64,000 nucleotides of DNA from Herbaspirillum sp. alder98 (GTDB lineage Bacteria > Pseudomonadota > Gammaproteobacteria > Burkholderiales > Burkholderiaceae_D), in NCBI RefSeq assembly GCF_020179755.1, contig NZ_JAIUCY010000005.1, positions 310,001 to 374,000 of the forward strand, written 5' to 3'. Made by a program: the position numbers and the translations under genes. Positions 1-9,533 of the stretch are shown here, one piece after another; position 1 is the first letter of the stretch; each line of letters opens with the position of its first letter. Below the pieces are notes generated by a model that was not told the DNA's origin, ran no database searches, and saw only the letters and a program-made list of their open reading frames with translations.

Positions 1-143
1 GCTGACGATTGCGGGCGGACGAATTATCGGATCGGGCCATGGGCGATATCTATGCGAGAACCAGTCGAGCCAGGGCACGTTGCCCCGGTGGCAGGCTGCT
101 ATGATACCTGCTCTGATCCAACGTTCCTCATCTTCGATACCCC
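1..143. other. left edge, leader of moaC
   Basis: No gene is supported here. Overlapping reading frames on the minus strand run antisense through moaC and have no family signature. A TATGAT hexamer at 100-105 could be a -10 element for moaC, but the nearest TTGCCC at 80-85 leaves only 14 bases of spacer, so I do not call a promoter. Confidence 0.4.
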
Positions 144-653
144 ATGAGCACAAGCAGCAAACCCTCCACCGACAACAGCGGCCTGACCCATTTCGACAGC
201 ACCGGCCAGGCGCACATGGTCGACGTCGGCGGCAAGGACGAAACGCGGCGCGTGGCCGTGGCCAGCGGCGTGATCCGCATGCAGCCTGCGACGCTGGCCA
301 TCATCGACAGCGGCACCGCCAAGAAGGGCGACGTGCTGGGCATTGCGCGAATCGCCGCCATCATGGCTGCCAAGCGCACCAGCGACCTGATCCCGCTGTG
401 CCATCCGCTCGCGCTGACGCATGTCTCGGTCGAATTCGAGACCCGGGCCGACGACGCCAGCGTGCTGTGTACCGCACGAGTCGAGACGACCGGCAAGACC
501 GGGGTCGAGATGGAAGCGCTCACGGCGGTGCAGATCGGCCTGTTGACGGTCTACGACATGTGCAAGGCAGTCGACAAGAGTATGGTGATGAGCGATATCT
601 GCGTCACCGAGAAGCGCGGCGGCAAGAGCGATATCACCATGGCGCGGCCTTAG
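144..653 (+). CDS. moaC: cyclic pyranopterin monophosphate synthase MoaC
   Basis: MoaC converts the cyclic 3',8-cGTP intermediate made by MoaA into cyclic pyranopterin monophosphate, an early step of molybdenum cofactor synthesis in the cytoplasm. The 169-residue product has the usual family length plus a short N-terminal extension. Family blocks are visible in order: [11 protein letters not shown], a lysine pair in [29 protein letters not shown] and [11 protein letters not shown], the last holding the conserved active-site aspartate. The ATG at 144 is the first in frame that gives a family-like N-terminus. It is the only plus-strand gene before 7.1 kb and is followed at once by a bidirectional terminator that separates it from the convergent pilin gene. 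No other moa gene is in the window. Confidence 0.96.
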   Translation: MSTSSKPSTDNSGLTHFDSTGQAHMVDVGGKDETRRVAVASGVIRMQPATLAIIDSGTAKKGDVLGIARIAAIMAAKRTSDLIPLCHPLALTHVSVEFETRADDASVLCTARVETTGKTGVEMEALTAVQIGLLTVYDMCKAVDKSMVMSDICVTEKRGGKSDITMARP

Positions 654-673
654 TTTTTGCTGGCCCGTTCGTG

Positions 674-699
674 AAAAAAGCGCCTGGAGGCGCTTTTTT
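674..699. terminator. bidirectional intrinsic terminator between moaC and the pilin gene
   Basis: Stem GCGCC/GGCGC at 680-684 and 689-693 with loop TGGA, flanked by six A on the left and six T on the right. It can end moaC transcripts on the plus strand and pilin transcripts on the minus strand; the two stop codons face each other across it. Confidence 0.85.
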
Positions 700-717
700 C
701 TTGTCTGACTACTGCCG

Positions 718-1227
718 TCAACCTCGGCAGTTGGCCGGCGCCACATCGGCCGGCAGGGTGCCTGCGATAAAACCAGTATTGGCGCCCTCACCTGTGGGGG
801 CCGCCACACCGGCTGCGGCGCAAAGCCACTGGATGGCGCTAGAAGTGATGGTCGGGGTCAGCGTCAGCGTACCGCCACCGCCCACACGCTGGGCAAACGT
901 TATCGTGATCACGCCACCGATACCTTTCGAGGCCATCGGTGTCACGTCAATCTTAGTGACGTCAGGAGTCGCCACGAACGCGGGCACTCCCAGTTGCTCC
1001 ACCTTAAACACACCGCCGTTGGCAGTGATCTGCTCAGCCACGGCCAACTTGTAGGGCTGCACCAGGTTCAGGCCTTCGGTGACACGGGCGCGGGCGATAT
1101 AACCCTGGAACTGGCTGGCGCCGATGGTGGCAAGAATACCGATGATGGCCAGCACCACCATCAGTTCGAGCAGGGTAAAGCCTTGTTGGCGAATTGTTTG
1201 CTGCTTTTTTTGCACGACCGGTTTCAT
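718..1227 (-). CDS. type IV pilin (PilA-like prepilin)
   Basis: Major-pilin-type subunit of a type IV pilus, processed by prepilin peptidase and assembled at the inner membrane. The start at 1227 gives a 16-residue basic leader ending in glycine, then FTLLELMVVLAIIGILATIG, the classic prepilin cleavage site with Glu at mature position 5 and a hydrophobic N-terminal helix. Cys136 and Cys167 near the end can form the C-terminal disulfide loop typical of type IVa pilins. A GGGG Shine-Dalgarno lies upstream. The frame stays open to 1275, but that stretch would encode the upstream hairpin and would push the leader to an unusual length. No other pil gene is present, so this is an orphan pilin locus. 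Whether it is the main pilin or a minor one cannot be told from sequence alone. Confidence 0.88.
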   Translation of the reverse strand: MKPVVQKKQQTIRQQGFTLLELMVVLAIIGILATIGASQFQGYIARARVTEGLNLVQPYKLAVAEQITANGGVFKVEQLGVPAFVATPDVTKIDVTPMASKGIGGVITITFAQRVGGGGTLTLTPTITSSAIQWLCAAAGVAAPTGEGANTGFIAGTLPADVAPANCRG

Positions 1228-1238
1228 TGAATCCCCGT

Positions 1239-1290
1239 AAAAAATAAAAAGACACTGTCCAGTGGAGTGGAACACCAGCCCACCAGTGTC
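1239..1290 (-). promoter_or_regulatory. terminator-like hairpin in the pilin 5' leader
   Basis: Read on the minus strand, GACACTG (1290-1284) pairs with CAGTGTC (1257-1251), extended inside by GTGG/CCAC, and is followed directly by a T-rich run (1250-1239, one A). This has the shape of an intrinsic terminator, but it lies just before the pilin Shine-Dalgarno and start codon, so it may act as an attenuator, or it may end transcripts arriving from terC. What I see is the structure; the regulatory role is inferred. Confidence 0.45.
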
Positions 1291-1378
1291 GGCAGTGCCG
1301 CCGCTGCTTCATAGCGAATTACTTCCAACCTATCACCCTATCAGGGGCGGCCAATGCGCACACTGACCTGCATCAACG

Positions 1379-2104
1379 TCACGGCCGGGTTGCCCGTTGC
1401 CGCCTGCGCTTCAGGCTCAGACCGGTGAGCACCACGCCGATGGCCCCGACCAGTCCGGGCAGGCTCAAGTGCAACTGCGCGCCCGGGATGATGAATTCGC
1501 TATCGGCGATGAACGGCTGCAGGTGTTCGCGCAGGCCGGCGTCGCTGAAGATCATGCCGCCGGCGATATAGCCCAGCAGTGCCGCGCCGAGCGTGATGAT
1601 AACCGGGAATTTCTCCATCAGCTTCAATACCAGGGTGCTGCCCCAGACGATGATGGGAATGCTCACCACGATGCCGAACACCACCAGCAGCATCTGGTGC
1701 TCGCCGGCCTGCTCGGCGGCGCTGGCGATGGCGATCACGTTGTCCACGCTCATCACCAGGTCGGCCACCACCACTGTCTTGACGGCGCTCCACAGGCGGT
1801 CGCTGCCGGTGATCTCGCCATGGTCCTCGTCCTCGTTCAACAGCTTGATGCCGATCCACAGCAGCAACAGGCCACCGGTCAACTTGAGAAATGGCAGCTC
1901 GAGCAGGGTGACGGCAAACGCGATCAGGGCGATGCGAATGGCGATTGCGCCCACGGTGCCCCAGACAATCCCCTTCATGCGCAGGTTGGCCGGGAGGTTG
2001 CGACAGGCCAGCGCGATCACGATGGCGTTGTCGCCACCGAGCAGGATGTCGATGAGGATGATCTGTGCGACAGCGACCCAGTTCAGGTTTGCCAGAAATT
2101 CCAT
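1379..2104 (-). CDS. TerC-family integral membrane protein (YjbE-like)
   Basis: A 241-residue polytopic inner-membrane protein with about seven hydrophobic segments. It has the two TerC signature repeats: GGDNAIVIAL near residue 23 and MSVDNVIAIA near residue 118, whose Asp and Asn residues lie in the membrane and are thought to bind metal. TerC proteins are linked to tellurium resistance and, in the MeeY/Alx group, to manganese export. The YjbE-type subgroup of this length is common in betaproteobacteria, so manganese export is possible but not shown. It lies downstream of sucCD on the same strand, separated by a strong hairpin with a T-run, with its own AAGGA ribosome binding site 6-10 bases before the ATG. 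The C-terminus ends in a basic tail. Confidence 0.85.
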   Translation of the reverse strand: MEFLANLNWVAVAQIILIDILLGGDNAIVIALACRNLPANLRMKGIVWGTVGAIAIRIALIAFAVTLLELPFLKLTGGLLLLWIGIKLLNEDEDHGEITGSDRLWSAVKTVVVADLVMSVDNVIAIASAAEQAGEHQMLLVVFGIVVSIPIIVWGSTLVLKLMEKFPVIITLGAALLGYIAGGMIFSDAGLREHLQPFIADSEFIIPGAQLHLSLPGLVGAIGVVLTGLSLKRRRQRATRP

Positions 2105-2125
2105 GCTCGTCCTTGTTTATCCATG

Positions 2126-2155
2126 AAAAAACATGGGGAGCCGCGGCTCCCCATG
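2126..2155 (-). terminator. intrinsic terminator after sucD
   Basis: A perfect 24-base palindrome at 2132-2155 is followed on the minus strand by six T (2131-2126). It lies about 50 bases after the sucD stop and only 21 bases before the terC start, so terC is either expressed by read-through or from a promoter inside this short gap. Confidence 0.88.
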
Positions 2156-2206
2156 CAGGTATTGCAGTGCTTGACCGGCGCGCCAGGCGCGCCGGATCGG
2201 CAGATA

Positions 2207-3088
2207 TTACAGCATTGCCTTCAGCAGACGCGCCATTTCTGACGGGTTGCGGGTAGCCTTGATGCCGCACTCTTCCATGATCGCCAGCTTGGCTTCAGCC
2301 GTGTCGGCACCGCCCGAGATCAGCGCGCCGGCGTGGCCCATGCGCTTGCCCGGAGGCGCGGTCACGCCAGCGATGAAGCCAACCACCGGCTTCTTCATGT
2401 TGTCACGGACCCAGTACGAAGCGTTGGCTTCGTCAGGACCACCGATTTCACCGATCATGATGACGGCGTCGGTGTCAGGATCTTCGTTGAATGCCTTCAT
2501 GATGTCGATGTGCTTCAGACCGTTGATCGGGTCACCACCGATACCGACTGCCGACGACTGGCCCAGGCCCAGTGCGGTCAATTGACCCACTGCTTCATAG
2601 GTCAGCGTGCCCGAACGCGACACCACGCCGATACGGCCCTTCTTGTGGATGTGACCTGGCATGATGCCGATCTTGATCTCGTCAGGCGTGATCAGGCCTG
2701 GGCAGTTCGGGCCCAGCAGCAGGGTCTTGGAACCGGCCTTTGCCATGCGATCCTTCAGGGCCAGCATGTCGCGAACAGGAATGCCTTCGGTGATGCAGAT
2801 GGCCAGGTCCAGCTCGGCTTCGACGGCTTCCCAGATGGCAGCGGCAGCGCCGGCTGGCGGCACGTAGATCACCGACACGGTAGCGCCGGTGGCCTTCTTG
2901 GCGTCAGTCACGTTGGCGAAGATGGGGATGCCTTCGAAATCTTCACCGGCCTTCTTCGGGTTCACACCGGCGACAAAGGCGTTCTTGCCATTGGCGTATT
3001 CACGGCACAAACGGGTGTGGAACTGGCCGGTCTTGCCAGTAATGCCTTGCGTGATGACCTTGGTATCTTTGTTGATGAGGATCGACAT
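2207..3088 (-). CDS. sucD: succinyl-CoA synthetase alpha subunit
   Basis: SucD binds CoA and carries the phosphohistidine of succinyl-CoA synthetase, which makes ATP or GTP from succinyl-CoA in the TCA cycle. The 293-residue product begins MSILINKDTKVITQGITGKT, the standard N-terminus, contains the CoA-binding Rossmann region, GPNCPGLITP, and the phosphorylated histidine His252 in GHAGALISGG. An in-frame ATG eleven codons upstream is passed over because the family start at 3088 has a strong AAGGAAGAG Shine-Dalgarno. It follows sucC with a 99-base gap in the usual sucC-sucD order and forms the heterodimer or heterotetramer with it. Confidence 0.98.
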   Translation of the reverse strand: MSILINKDTKVITQGITGKTGQFHTRLCREYANGKNAFVAGVNPKKAGEDFEGIPIFANVTDAKKATGATVSVIYVPPAGAAAAIWEAVEAELDLAICITEGIPVRDMLALKDRMAKAGSKTLLLGPNCPGLITPDEIKIGIMPGHIHKKGRIGVVSRSGTLTYEAVGQLTALGLGQSSAVGIGGDPINGLKHIDIMKAFNEDPDTDAVIMIGEIGGPDEANASYWVRDNMKKPVVGFIAGVTAPPGKRMGHAGALISGGADTAEAKLAIMEECGIKATRNPSEMARLLKAML

Positions 3089-3187
3089 TTCTCTTCCTTG
3101 TCTGTGATGCCTGCACTGCATGCGGCCCGGATGCGTCTTGTCGCATCGGGCGCGGCCGCAGCTGCGCAGGCTTGCATGTATGAGTTC

Positions 3188-4354
3188 TTACTTGCCCGCG
3201 GCAGCAGCCACGACCGCCTTGGCTGCATCTTCCATCGAATCTGCGGCAATGATTGGCAGACCGGATTCGGCCAGCATCTTCTTGCCCAGGTCTTCGTTGG
3301 TGCCCTTCATGCGGACCACCAGCGGCACGTTCAGCGACACTGCCTTGGAGGCGGTGATCACGCCTTCGGCGATCACGTCACAGCGCATGATGCCGCCGAA
3401 GATGTTGACCAGGATGGCCTTCAGCTCAGGGTTCTTCAGCATGATCTTGAACGCTTCGGTCACCTTCTCGGCCGTGGCGCCACCGCCCACGTCGAGGAAG
3501 TTGGCCGGCTCGCCGCCGAACAGCTTGATGGTGTCCATGGTGGCCATGGCCAGACCGGCGCCATTGACCAGGCAGCCGATGTTGCCGTCCAGCGAGATGT
3601 AGGCCAGATCGAACTTCGATGCTTCGACTTCAGCCGGGTCTTCTTCGTCCAGGTCGCGGTAGGCGACGATTTCCGGATGACGGAACAGGGCGTTGGAGTC
3701 GAAGTTGAACTTGGCGTCCAGGGCGATAACCTTGCCGTCGCCGGTCAGGATCAGCGGGTTGATTTCGGCCAGCGATGCATCGGTTTCCCAGTAGGCCTTG
3801 TACAAACCTTGCAGTTGCTTGCGCGCGTCGGCGAGGGAAGCGGCCGGCACACCGATCTTGGTGGCGACTGCGTCGGCGTCGGCGTCGGTCAGGCCGGTGG
3901 CCGGATCGATGATGACGTTGTGGATCAGTTCAGGATGGCTTTCGGCCACTTCTTCGATGTCCATGCCGCCTTCGCTCGATGCCATCAGCACCACGCGCTG
4001 GCTCACGCGGTCGGTGACCAGCGAGACGTACAGTTCTTTCTTGATGTCGGCGCCTTCTTCGATCAGCAGGCGACGAACCTTCTGGCCTTCAGGACCGGTC
4101 TGGTGCGTGACCAGCTGCATGCCCATGATTTGCTTGGCGTATTCCTGGACCTGTTCCAGGGACTTGGCCACCTTCACGCCACCGCCCTTGCCACGGCCAC
4201 CGGCGTGGATCTGTGCCTTCACGACCCAGACCGGGCCACCGAGCGACTTTGCTGCCGCTTCGACTTCGTCGAGGGACGTGACAGGAATGCCGCGCGGAAC
4301 GGTTACGCCGAACTGGCGCAGGATTTCTTTACCCTGATACTCATGGATTTTCAT
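3188..4354 (-). CDS. sucC: succinyl-CoA synthetase beta subunit (ADP-forming)
   Basis: SucC is the nucleotide-binding ATP-grasp subunit of succinyl-CoA synthetase. The 388-residue product starts [20 protein letters not shown] and has the ATP-grasp lysine/glycine loop [16 protein letters not shown] near residue 46, the central EINPLILT metal-binding block and the C-terminal [12 protein letters not shown] subunit-contact region. Length and N-terminus match the family. A Shine-Dalgarno AAGGGA lies 7 bases before the ATG. It is first in the sucCD transcript; the promoter should lie in the 500-base gap between it and recX. Confidence 0.98.
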   Translation of the reverse strand: MKIHEYQGKEILRQFGVTVPRGIPVTSLDEVEAAAKSLGGPVWVVKAQIHAGGRGKGGGVKVAKSLEQVQEYAKQIMGMQLVTHQTGPEGQKVRRLLIEEGADIKKELYVSLVTDRVSQRVVLMASSEGGMDIEEVAESHPELIHNVIIDPATGLTDADADAVATKIGVPAASLADARKQLQGLYKAYWETDASLAEINPLILTGDGKVIALDAKFNFDSNALFRHPEIVAYRDLDEEDPAEVEASKFDLAYISLDGNIGCLVNGAGLAMATMDTIKLFGGEPANFLDVGGGATAEKVTEAFKIMLKNPELKAILVNIFGGIMRCDVIAEGVITASKAVSLNVPLVVRMKGTNEDLGKKMLAESGLPIIAADSMEDAAKAVVAAAAGK

Positions 4355-4700
4355 GGGAGCTTCCCTTTAGACACTAAATGAATAAGACTTGCCGGATTGA
4401 AAATGTCGTCGGCGCGATGCCAGCTGACGAGAAAGCAGACCGCAACCCGCAGGCGGGCGTAGCATCCGTGACCGGATGAGAACTGGCGCAGGCGTGAGCT
4501 GCACAGGTTGCGAATGAATTCGTAGAATTGGGCATGTTCATGCCGTCTGCATGAGTTGGTCTGATATCCGGGACCGCATTGACGCCAGGCGCCCTGCAAT
4601 CCGCATTATCTGTCTTCGCCGCCGTCGTCAGCCCTGCATCGACATGCCGTTTTAACCAACCGGCAATGGGCGATATCTCCTCAGACTCCCGCGCCGCAGC
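4355..4700. other. intergenic region upstream of sucC
   Basis: No gene is supported. It must hold the sucCD promoter on the minus strand. A GATAAT hexamer at 4610-4605 (minus) could be a -10 element, but I find no matching -35 at 16-18 bases, so no promoter is called. Short minus-strand frames here lack any family signature. Confidence 0.5.
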
Positions 4701-4746
4701 AAAAAACCTCCGGATTTTAGCACACGCCAGCAGGGCTGGGCGGAGG
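4701..4746 (-). terminator. intrinsic terminator of the recA-recX unit
   Basis: On the minus strand CCTCCG (4746-4741) pairs with CGGAGG (4712-4707) and is followed by six T (4706-4701). A second small stem, CCAGC/GCTGG, lies inside the loop. It lies about 130 bases after the recX stop. Confidence 0.55.
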
Positions 4747-4879
4747 CTGCGCTATCACGGGGTCATATAGGTCGCTGCGACTGGCGACGAAAGCGGTTCT
4801 CACTCAAGCGCAAGACCTGAAATCCGAACAATTCCCACAGTGGCATGCCGAACCAGCCATGCTGGAGAGACGACGGCGC

Positions 4880-5341
4880 TTATTGGTCGTCGCCAGCCAG
4901 CCAGGCCAGCTTCAGTGCCGCCCGGATACTGTCATGAGAAAAACCGCGCTGCATCAGGAAGCGTTGCTGCTTGGCCCGCGATTCGGCGTCCGGCGCGGGC
5001 GCGGCATATTTACGGCGCAGCACCTCGGCTGCACGAGCGGCCTCGCCAAGCTTGAGGTCCTGCCGGAGTTCAGAGAGCGCATCACCTTCGATACCATGGC
5101 TATGCAACTCGGAAAGGATGCGATTGTTGCCGTAGCGGGCAGCGCGACGGTGCACCAGCGATTCGGAAAATCGCTCCTGGGAGAGAAAGCGGGATTGTTC
5201 GAGCCAGTCGAGCAGTGCCTCAATGTCATCGCCCTCTTGCGCGTAAGGGGCAAGCTTACGCGCAAGTTCCAGGCGACTATGCTCACGTGAAGAGAGGTAC
5301 TTGAGTGCCCGTGCTTTCAGGCTGATCGGCGGTCTAGGCAT
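4880..5341 (-). CDS. recX: RecA regulatory protein RecX
   Basis: RecX binds RecA filaments and limits RecA activity during recombination and the SOS response. The 153-residue product has the family's three-helix repeat pattern, with [19 protein letters not shown] at the start, a central [20 protein letters not shown], and a C-terminal [20 protein letters not shown]. Length is normal for the family. It lies 273 bases downstream of recA on the same strand, the usual partner position. A weak terminator-like hairpin and a 9-bp tandem repeat lie between the two, which could keep RecX levels well below RecA, as known in Escherichia coli. Confidence 0.95.
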   Translation of the reverse strand: MPRPPISLKARALKYLSSREHSRLELARKLAPYAQEGDDIEALLDWLEQSRFLSQERFSESLVHRRAARYGNNRILSELHSHGIEGDALSELRQDLKLGEAARAAEVLRRKYAAPAPDAESRAKQQRFLMQRGFSHDSIRAALKLAWLAGDDQ

Positions 5342-5388
5342 TGACGTTCGATAGCCCGGGCAATAGTGCAGATAAAGAGATTACTGTT

Positions 5389-5433
5389 GGATGTTGCGGA
5401 TGTGGCGGATGTTGCGGATGTTGCGGATGTTGC
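5389..5433. repeat. five-copy 9-bp tandem repeat in the recA-recX gap
   Basis: Five head-to-tail copies of the unit GGATGTTGC with a single mismatch (copy 2 reads GGATGTGGC). It lies in non-coding sequence just upstream of recX. Such arrays can vary in copy number by slippage. Confidence 0.9.
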
Positions 5434-5455
5434 CAGTTTTACAATCTCTCCCGGC

Positions 5456-5485
5456 AAAAACTGTCCGCAGACGCTACTCGCGGAC
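5456..5485 (-). terminator. probable partial terminator after recA
   Basis: On the minus strand GTCCGC (5485-5480) pairs with GCGGAC (5468-5463), followed by AG and five T. The stem is only 6 bp, so termination is probably incomplete and would let some transcripts reach recX. Confidence 0.45.
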
Positions 5486-5614
5486 TGCACTGACAGGGAG
5501 TTGCGGGAAGGCGAGCGATGAAATCCCTCCCCTTCTCCACACAGCAATACAGATTCTTGTCCGACATGTCAGGCAAACCATGCCAAACATGCCGGCCCCG
5601 ACTTGAGCAAAGAA

Positions 5615-6745
<1,131 letters not shown>

Positions 6746-7144
6746 AAATATCTCTCGGCAAAAAGGTCGTGATGAAGGTGTGTGGTGAAGCGAGCATACA
6801 ATGCTGACAATTCGATATCGAAACCTGAGTATCGATGCGCCCCGCCAATGAACGACACTGTATAAAAAAACAGTGTATTGCGCAAGCACTTTGTCGCTCA
6901 ATTTGTCGGCACAGTGGCACATCGCTGGCGCCACGCCTCCAGAAAGATTATAAAGAGGGCATCATTGGCCAGTACAGACACCTCATTTACACGTCAGTTG
7001 GCTGCAAAATGGGTGAAAACCCGGCACACTTCGCCCGTGCCACGAATTGGCTGAAGATTAACCCCCTATATTTGCTACCAGGACAGTTGGTTCTGATATA
7101 CATTCCGGTGCAGCAATATATAACGAGATTTAAAGACGGTTGTC
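6746..7144. other. divergent intergenic region recA / TPR response regulator
   Basis: Holds the recA promoter and LexA operator (6857-6885) on the minus strand. The right-hand half (about 6890-7144) is AT-rich and should hold the promoter for the response regulator at 7145, but no convincing -35/-10 pair is seen. No gene is supported here. Confidence 0.6.
6857..6885 (-). promoter_or_regulatory. recA promoter with LexA operator
   Basis: The forward-strand palindrome ACACTGT-N8-ACAGTGT (6855-6876 region) contains CTGT-N8-ACAG at 6858-6873, the LexA box of gamma- and betaproteobacteria. On the minus strand a TTGCGC -35 (6885-6880) and TACAGT -10 (6862-6857) are spaced by 17 bases, and the operator fills the spacer, so bound LexA would block RNA polymerase. 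Confidence 0.88.
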
Positions 7145-8773
7145 ATGAGTTTAGTCCCCTTTAGCCACATCAGCGCCCTGCGCTGCCTGATCATCGACGA
7201 CATGCCGACGATGCGCCAGAACATGCGCATGCACCTCGGCCAACTCGGCGTGACCAAGGTAGACCAGGCCGCCACCCCTGATGAGGCGATCCGTTTCGTC
7301 CAGGCGGGGATGTACGACCTGATCATCTGCGACTACAACCTGAACAAGGAAAGCAACGGCCAGCAGTTGCTGGAGTTCTTCCGCACCCAGAACATGCTCT
7401 CGCCGACGTCCATGTTCATCATGGTGACGGCCGAGAGCGGCTACAACCTGGTCGCCAGCGCGGCCGAGTTCCAGCCCGATGCCTACATGCTCAAGCCGCT
7501 CACGGCCAGCCGCATCGCGGAACGGGTCGACCGCCTGCTTGAAAAGCAGCATGCGATGCGCCCGGTGACCGAAAAGATGAAGCGCAAGGACTTCGCCGGC
7601 GCCATTATCGAATGCGACAACGTGCTCAAGGCGGCCCCCAAGTGGATCGTCGAGATCATGAAGACCAAGGGCACGCTGCTGATCGACCAGCGCCGCATCG
7701 ACGAGGCACGCGAAGTCTACGCGCAGGCGCTGGCCATGCGCGACGACCTGGTGTGGGCCAAGATCGGCCTGGCGCGCTGCAATATCGTGGCCGGCCAGAT
7801 GGATGACGCCCGCGTGATCGTCGAGGACGTGCTGGCCGCCAACAAGCAATTCATCGCCGCCTACGACCTGCTGGCCCAGATCGACGAGGCGCAGGGCAAC
7901 CAGGAAGGCGCCCTGGCGGCGCTGACCAAGTCGTCCGAGATCATCCCTTCGGCGCGGCGCAGCCGCCTGGTGGGTGAAGTGGCCTACCGCAGCGGCCATC
8001 TGGACCAGGCGCGCGAAGCCTATGACAACGTGCTCAAGCACACCAAGGGTTCGCTCACGGCGCAACCCGGCGACCTGTTGTCGCTGGCGCAGGTGCATGT
8101 CGACAGCGGCGACGCCGATGCCGCGCTGCGACTGCTCGAGAGCGCACCGCGTCGTTACGACGAGTCGAAGTTGTTCACGGCGGCCCAGGCGGCGGTGCAG
8201 GCCCAGGCCTATGTGCAGCTGGGCGACACCATTTCGGCCCAGCAGGCCTTCGAGGCGGCGAAACATGCCACCGGCGGCGAGGTCTCCGATTTCGCCACGC
8301 TGGCCCTGGCCAAGGCGGCTTTCTCGATGGGCAACGACGACGAGGGCGCGCGCCTGATCGCTGACGCCATCAAGTCCGACCACGAGAACAAGAACCTGCA
8401 GACGCTGGCGCGCAAGGTCTTGGCCGATACCGGCAAGAATGCACTGGCCGACGAACTCATCGACGGCGCCGTGAAGCACTGCATGAGCGTCATCGCCGAA
8501 GCCAATGCGCTCATGCGCAGCGCCAAGCCCGACGAATCGCTGGCCAAGCTGCAGGAAGCGCTGACCAGCATGCCCGAGAACACCGGCGTGCTGCTGGCGG
8601 CGGCGCAGTTGCATTTGCTGTGGATGAGCCAGCGTGGCTGGAACGACGAATACGTCAAGCGTGTGCGCCGTTATCTGGCCACGCTGGACCGCCTGATTCC
8701 GGGCAACGAACGCGTAGCCAAGATGCACAAGTTCTTGCGCGACACCCTGAGCAAAGTAGCCCCGAAGAGCTGA
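7145..8773 (+). CDS. response regulator with TPR repeat output
   Basis: A cytoplasmic signalling protein of 542 residues. Residues 12-130 form a CheY-like receiver with the acidic pair D18/D19, phosphoacceptor D63 in LIICDYNL and conserved lysine K117 in YMLKPLT. The rest, about 150-540, is helical with TPR-like repeats (for example AREVYAQALAMRDDLVWAKIG and AREAYDNVLKHT), so the output is likely protein-protein binding rather than DNA binding. The next gene starts 2 bases after its stop and encodes a small histidine kinase, the probable partner. The target is unknown. Receiver-TPR proteins occur widely in proteobacteria, with few assigned functions. Confidence 0.88.
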   Translation: MSLVPFSHISALRCLIIDDMPTMRQNMRMHLGQLGVTKVDQAATPDEAIRFVQAGMYDLIICDYNLNKESNGQQLLEFFRTQNMLSPTSMFIMVTAESGYNLVASAAEFQPDAYMLKPLTASRIAERVDRLLEKQHAMRPVTEKMKRKDFAGAIIECDNVLKAAPKWIVEIMKTKGTLLIDQRRIDEAREVYAQALAMRDDLVWAKIGLARCNIVAGQMDDARVIVEDVLAANKQFIAAYDLLAQIDEAQGNQEGALAALTKSSEIIPSARRSRLVGEVAYRSGHLDQAREAYDNVLKHTKGSLTAQPGDLLSLAQVHVDSGDADAALRLLESAPRRYDESKLFTAAQAAVQAQAYVQLGDTISAQQAFEAAKHATGGEVSDFATLALAKAAFSMGNDDEGARLIADAIKSDHENKNLQTLARKVLADTGKNALADELIDGAVKHCMSVIAEANALMRSAKPDESLAKLQEALTSMPENTGVLLAAAQLHLLWMSQRGWNDEYVKRVRRYLATLDRLIPGNERVAKMHKFLRDTLSKVAPKS

Positions 8774-8775
8774 GC

Positions 8776-9384
8776 ATGGACCCCAAACTGGCCGCGATCA
8801 TCATTCACGACATCAAGAACTCGCTGGGCAACCTCGAGGGCGAATTGCGTCGCCTGACCGATGACGTGCCACGCGCGCAGCAGGCCCACGTGACCTGCCT
8901 GGCGCTGCAGGAAAAGCTGATCGCCTTCCTCACGCTGTACAAGGCAGATTCGCAAGGCCTGCGGGCGCAGGTCGAGGCGCTCTCGCCGCTGGATTTTCTC
9001 GAATCGCTGCTGCGCGAGCACCAGGCCAGCCGCAACGGCCACGGCGTGGCGATCGTGATCGATCCGGCCGACATGCCGCTGGTCGGATTCTTCGACGAAC
9101 ACCTGGTGGCGCTGGCGCTGGAAGCCGCATTGCAGAACGCCAGCCGCTTCGCCCGCAACCGCATCGAACTCGGATGCCACAAGAACCCGGCAGGCGGCCT
9201 GATCTTCACCGTGCACGATGACGGTCCTGGCGTGGGCACGCAAGAGAAAAAGCCGTCCACCGGCCTTGGCATGGATCTGTGCAACGCCATCGCCACCGCC
9301 CACAACAAGGAAAACCAGCAAGGCGAGGCGCGCCTGTCGAACCACCCCGATGGCGGTGCGTTGTTCGAACTCTGCCTGCCCTGA
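8776..9384 (+). CDS. small soluble sensor histidine kinase
   Basis: A 202-residue cytoplasmic kinase with almost no N-terminal input domain. H-box His11 is in IIHDIKNSLGN; the N-box ALEAALQNASRFARN and G-boxes DDGPGVG and STGLGMDLC follow, so the ATPase domain covers about residues 95-202. No membrane segment or PAS domain is seen, so the signal probably comes from a partner protein. The ATG at 8776 follows the stop of the TPR regulator by 2 bases, so the two genes are translationally linked. An open frame runs upstream inside the previous gene but adds no kinase sequence. Confidence 0.85.
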   Translation: MDPKLAAIIIHDIKNSLGNLEGELRRLTDDVPRAQQAHVTCLALQEKLIAFLTLYKADSQGLRAQVEALSPLDFLESLLREHQASRNGHGVAIVIDPADMPLVGFFDEHLVALALEAALQNASRFARNRIELGCHKNPAGGLIFTVHDDGPGVGTQEKKPSTGLGMDLCNAIATAHNKENQQGEARLSNHPDGGALFELCLP

Positions 9385-9533
9385 ACGCCGTCCGTGATCC
9401 GGCCAGTCTGCATCGCAGACATGCGCCGAACGTATAAATAAACTTGAAAATAGTCGTTCTGCCGTCCGCCATTCGTGCTTAGAGTGCTTGTCTGCCACGC
9501 AGCCTCGCCCTCTCACAACAACAACGGATAGCC

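Noticed and set aside
2333-4381. 682-codon open frame antisense to sucD and sucC
   Set aside because: Crosses the gap between two certain genes and has no domain; an effect of base composition.
4351-4599. 82-codon minus-strand frame upstream of sucC
   Set aside because: No ribosome binding site, no family match, and it covers the place where the sucC leader must be.
5389-5433. Possible CRISPR array
   Set aside because: Units are 9 bp and directly joined, with no spacers and no cas genes.
6746-6934. N-terminal extension of RecA
   Set aside because: It would cover the promoter and LexA operator, and the usual RecA N-terminus starts at 6745.
9406-9420. Small stem-loop GTCTGC/GCAGAC after the small kinase gene
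   Set aside because: No T-run follows and the loop is only three bases; not called as a terminator.
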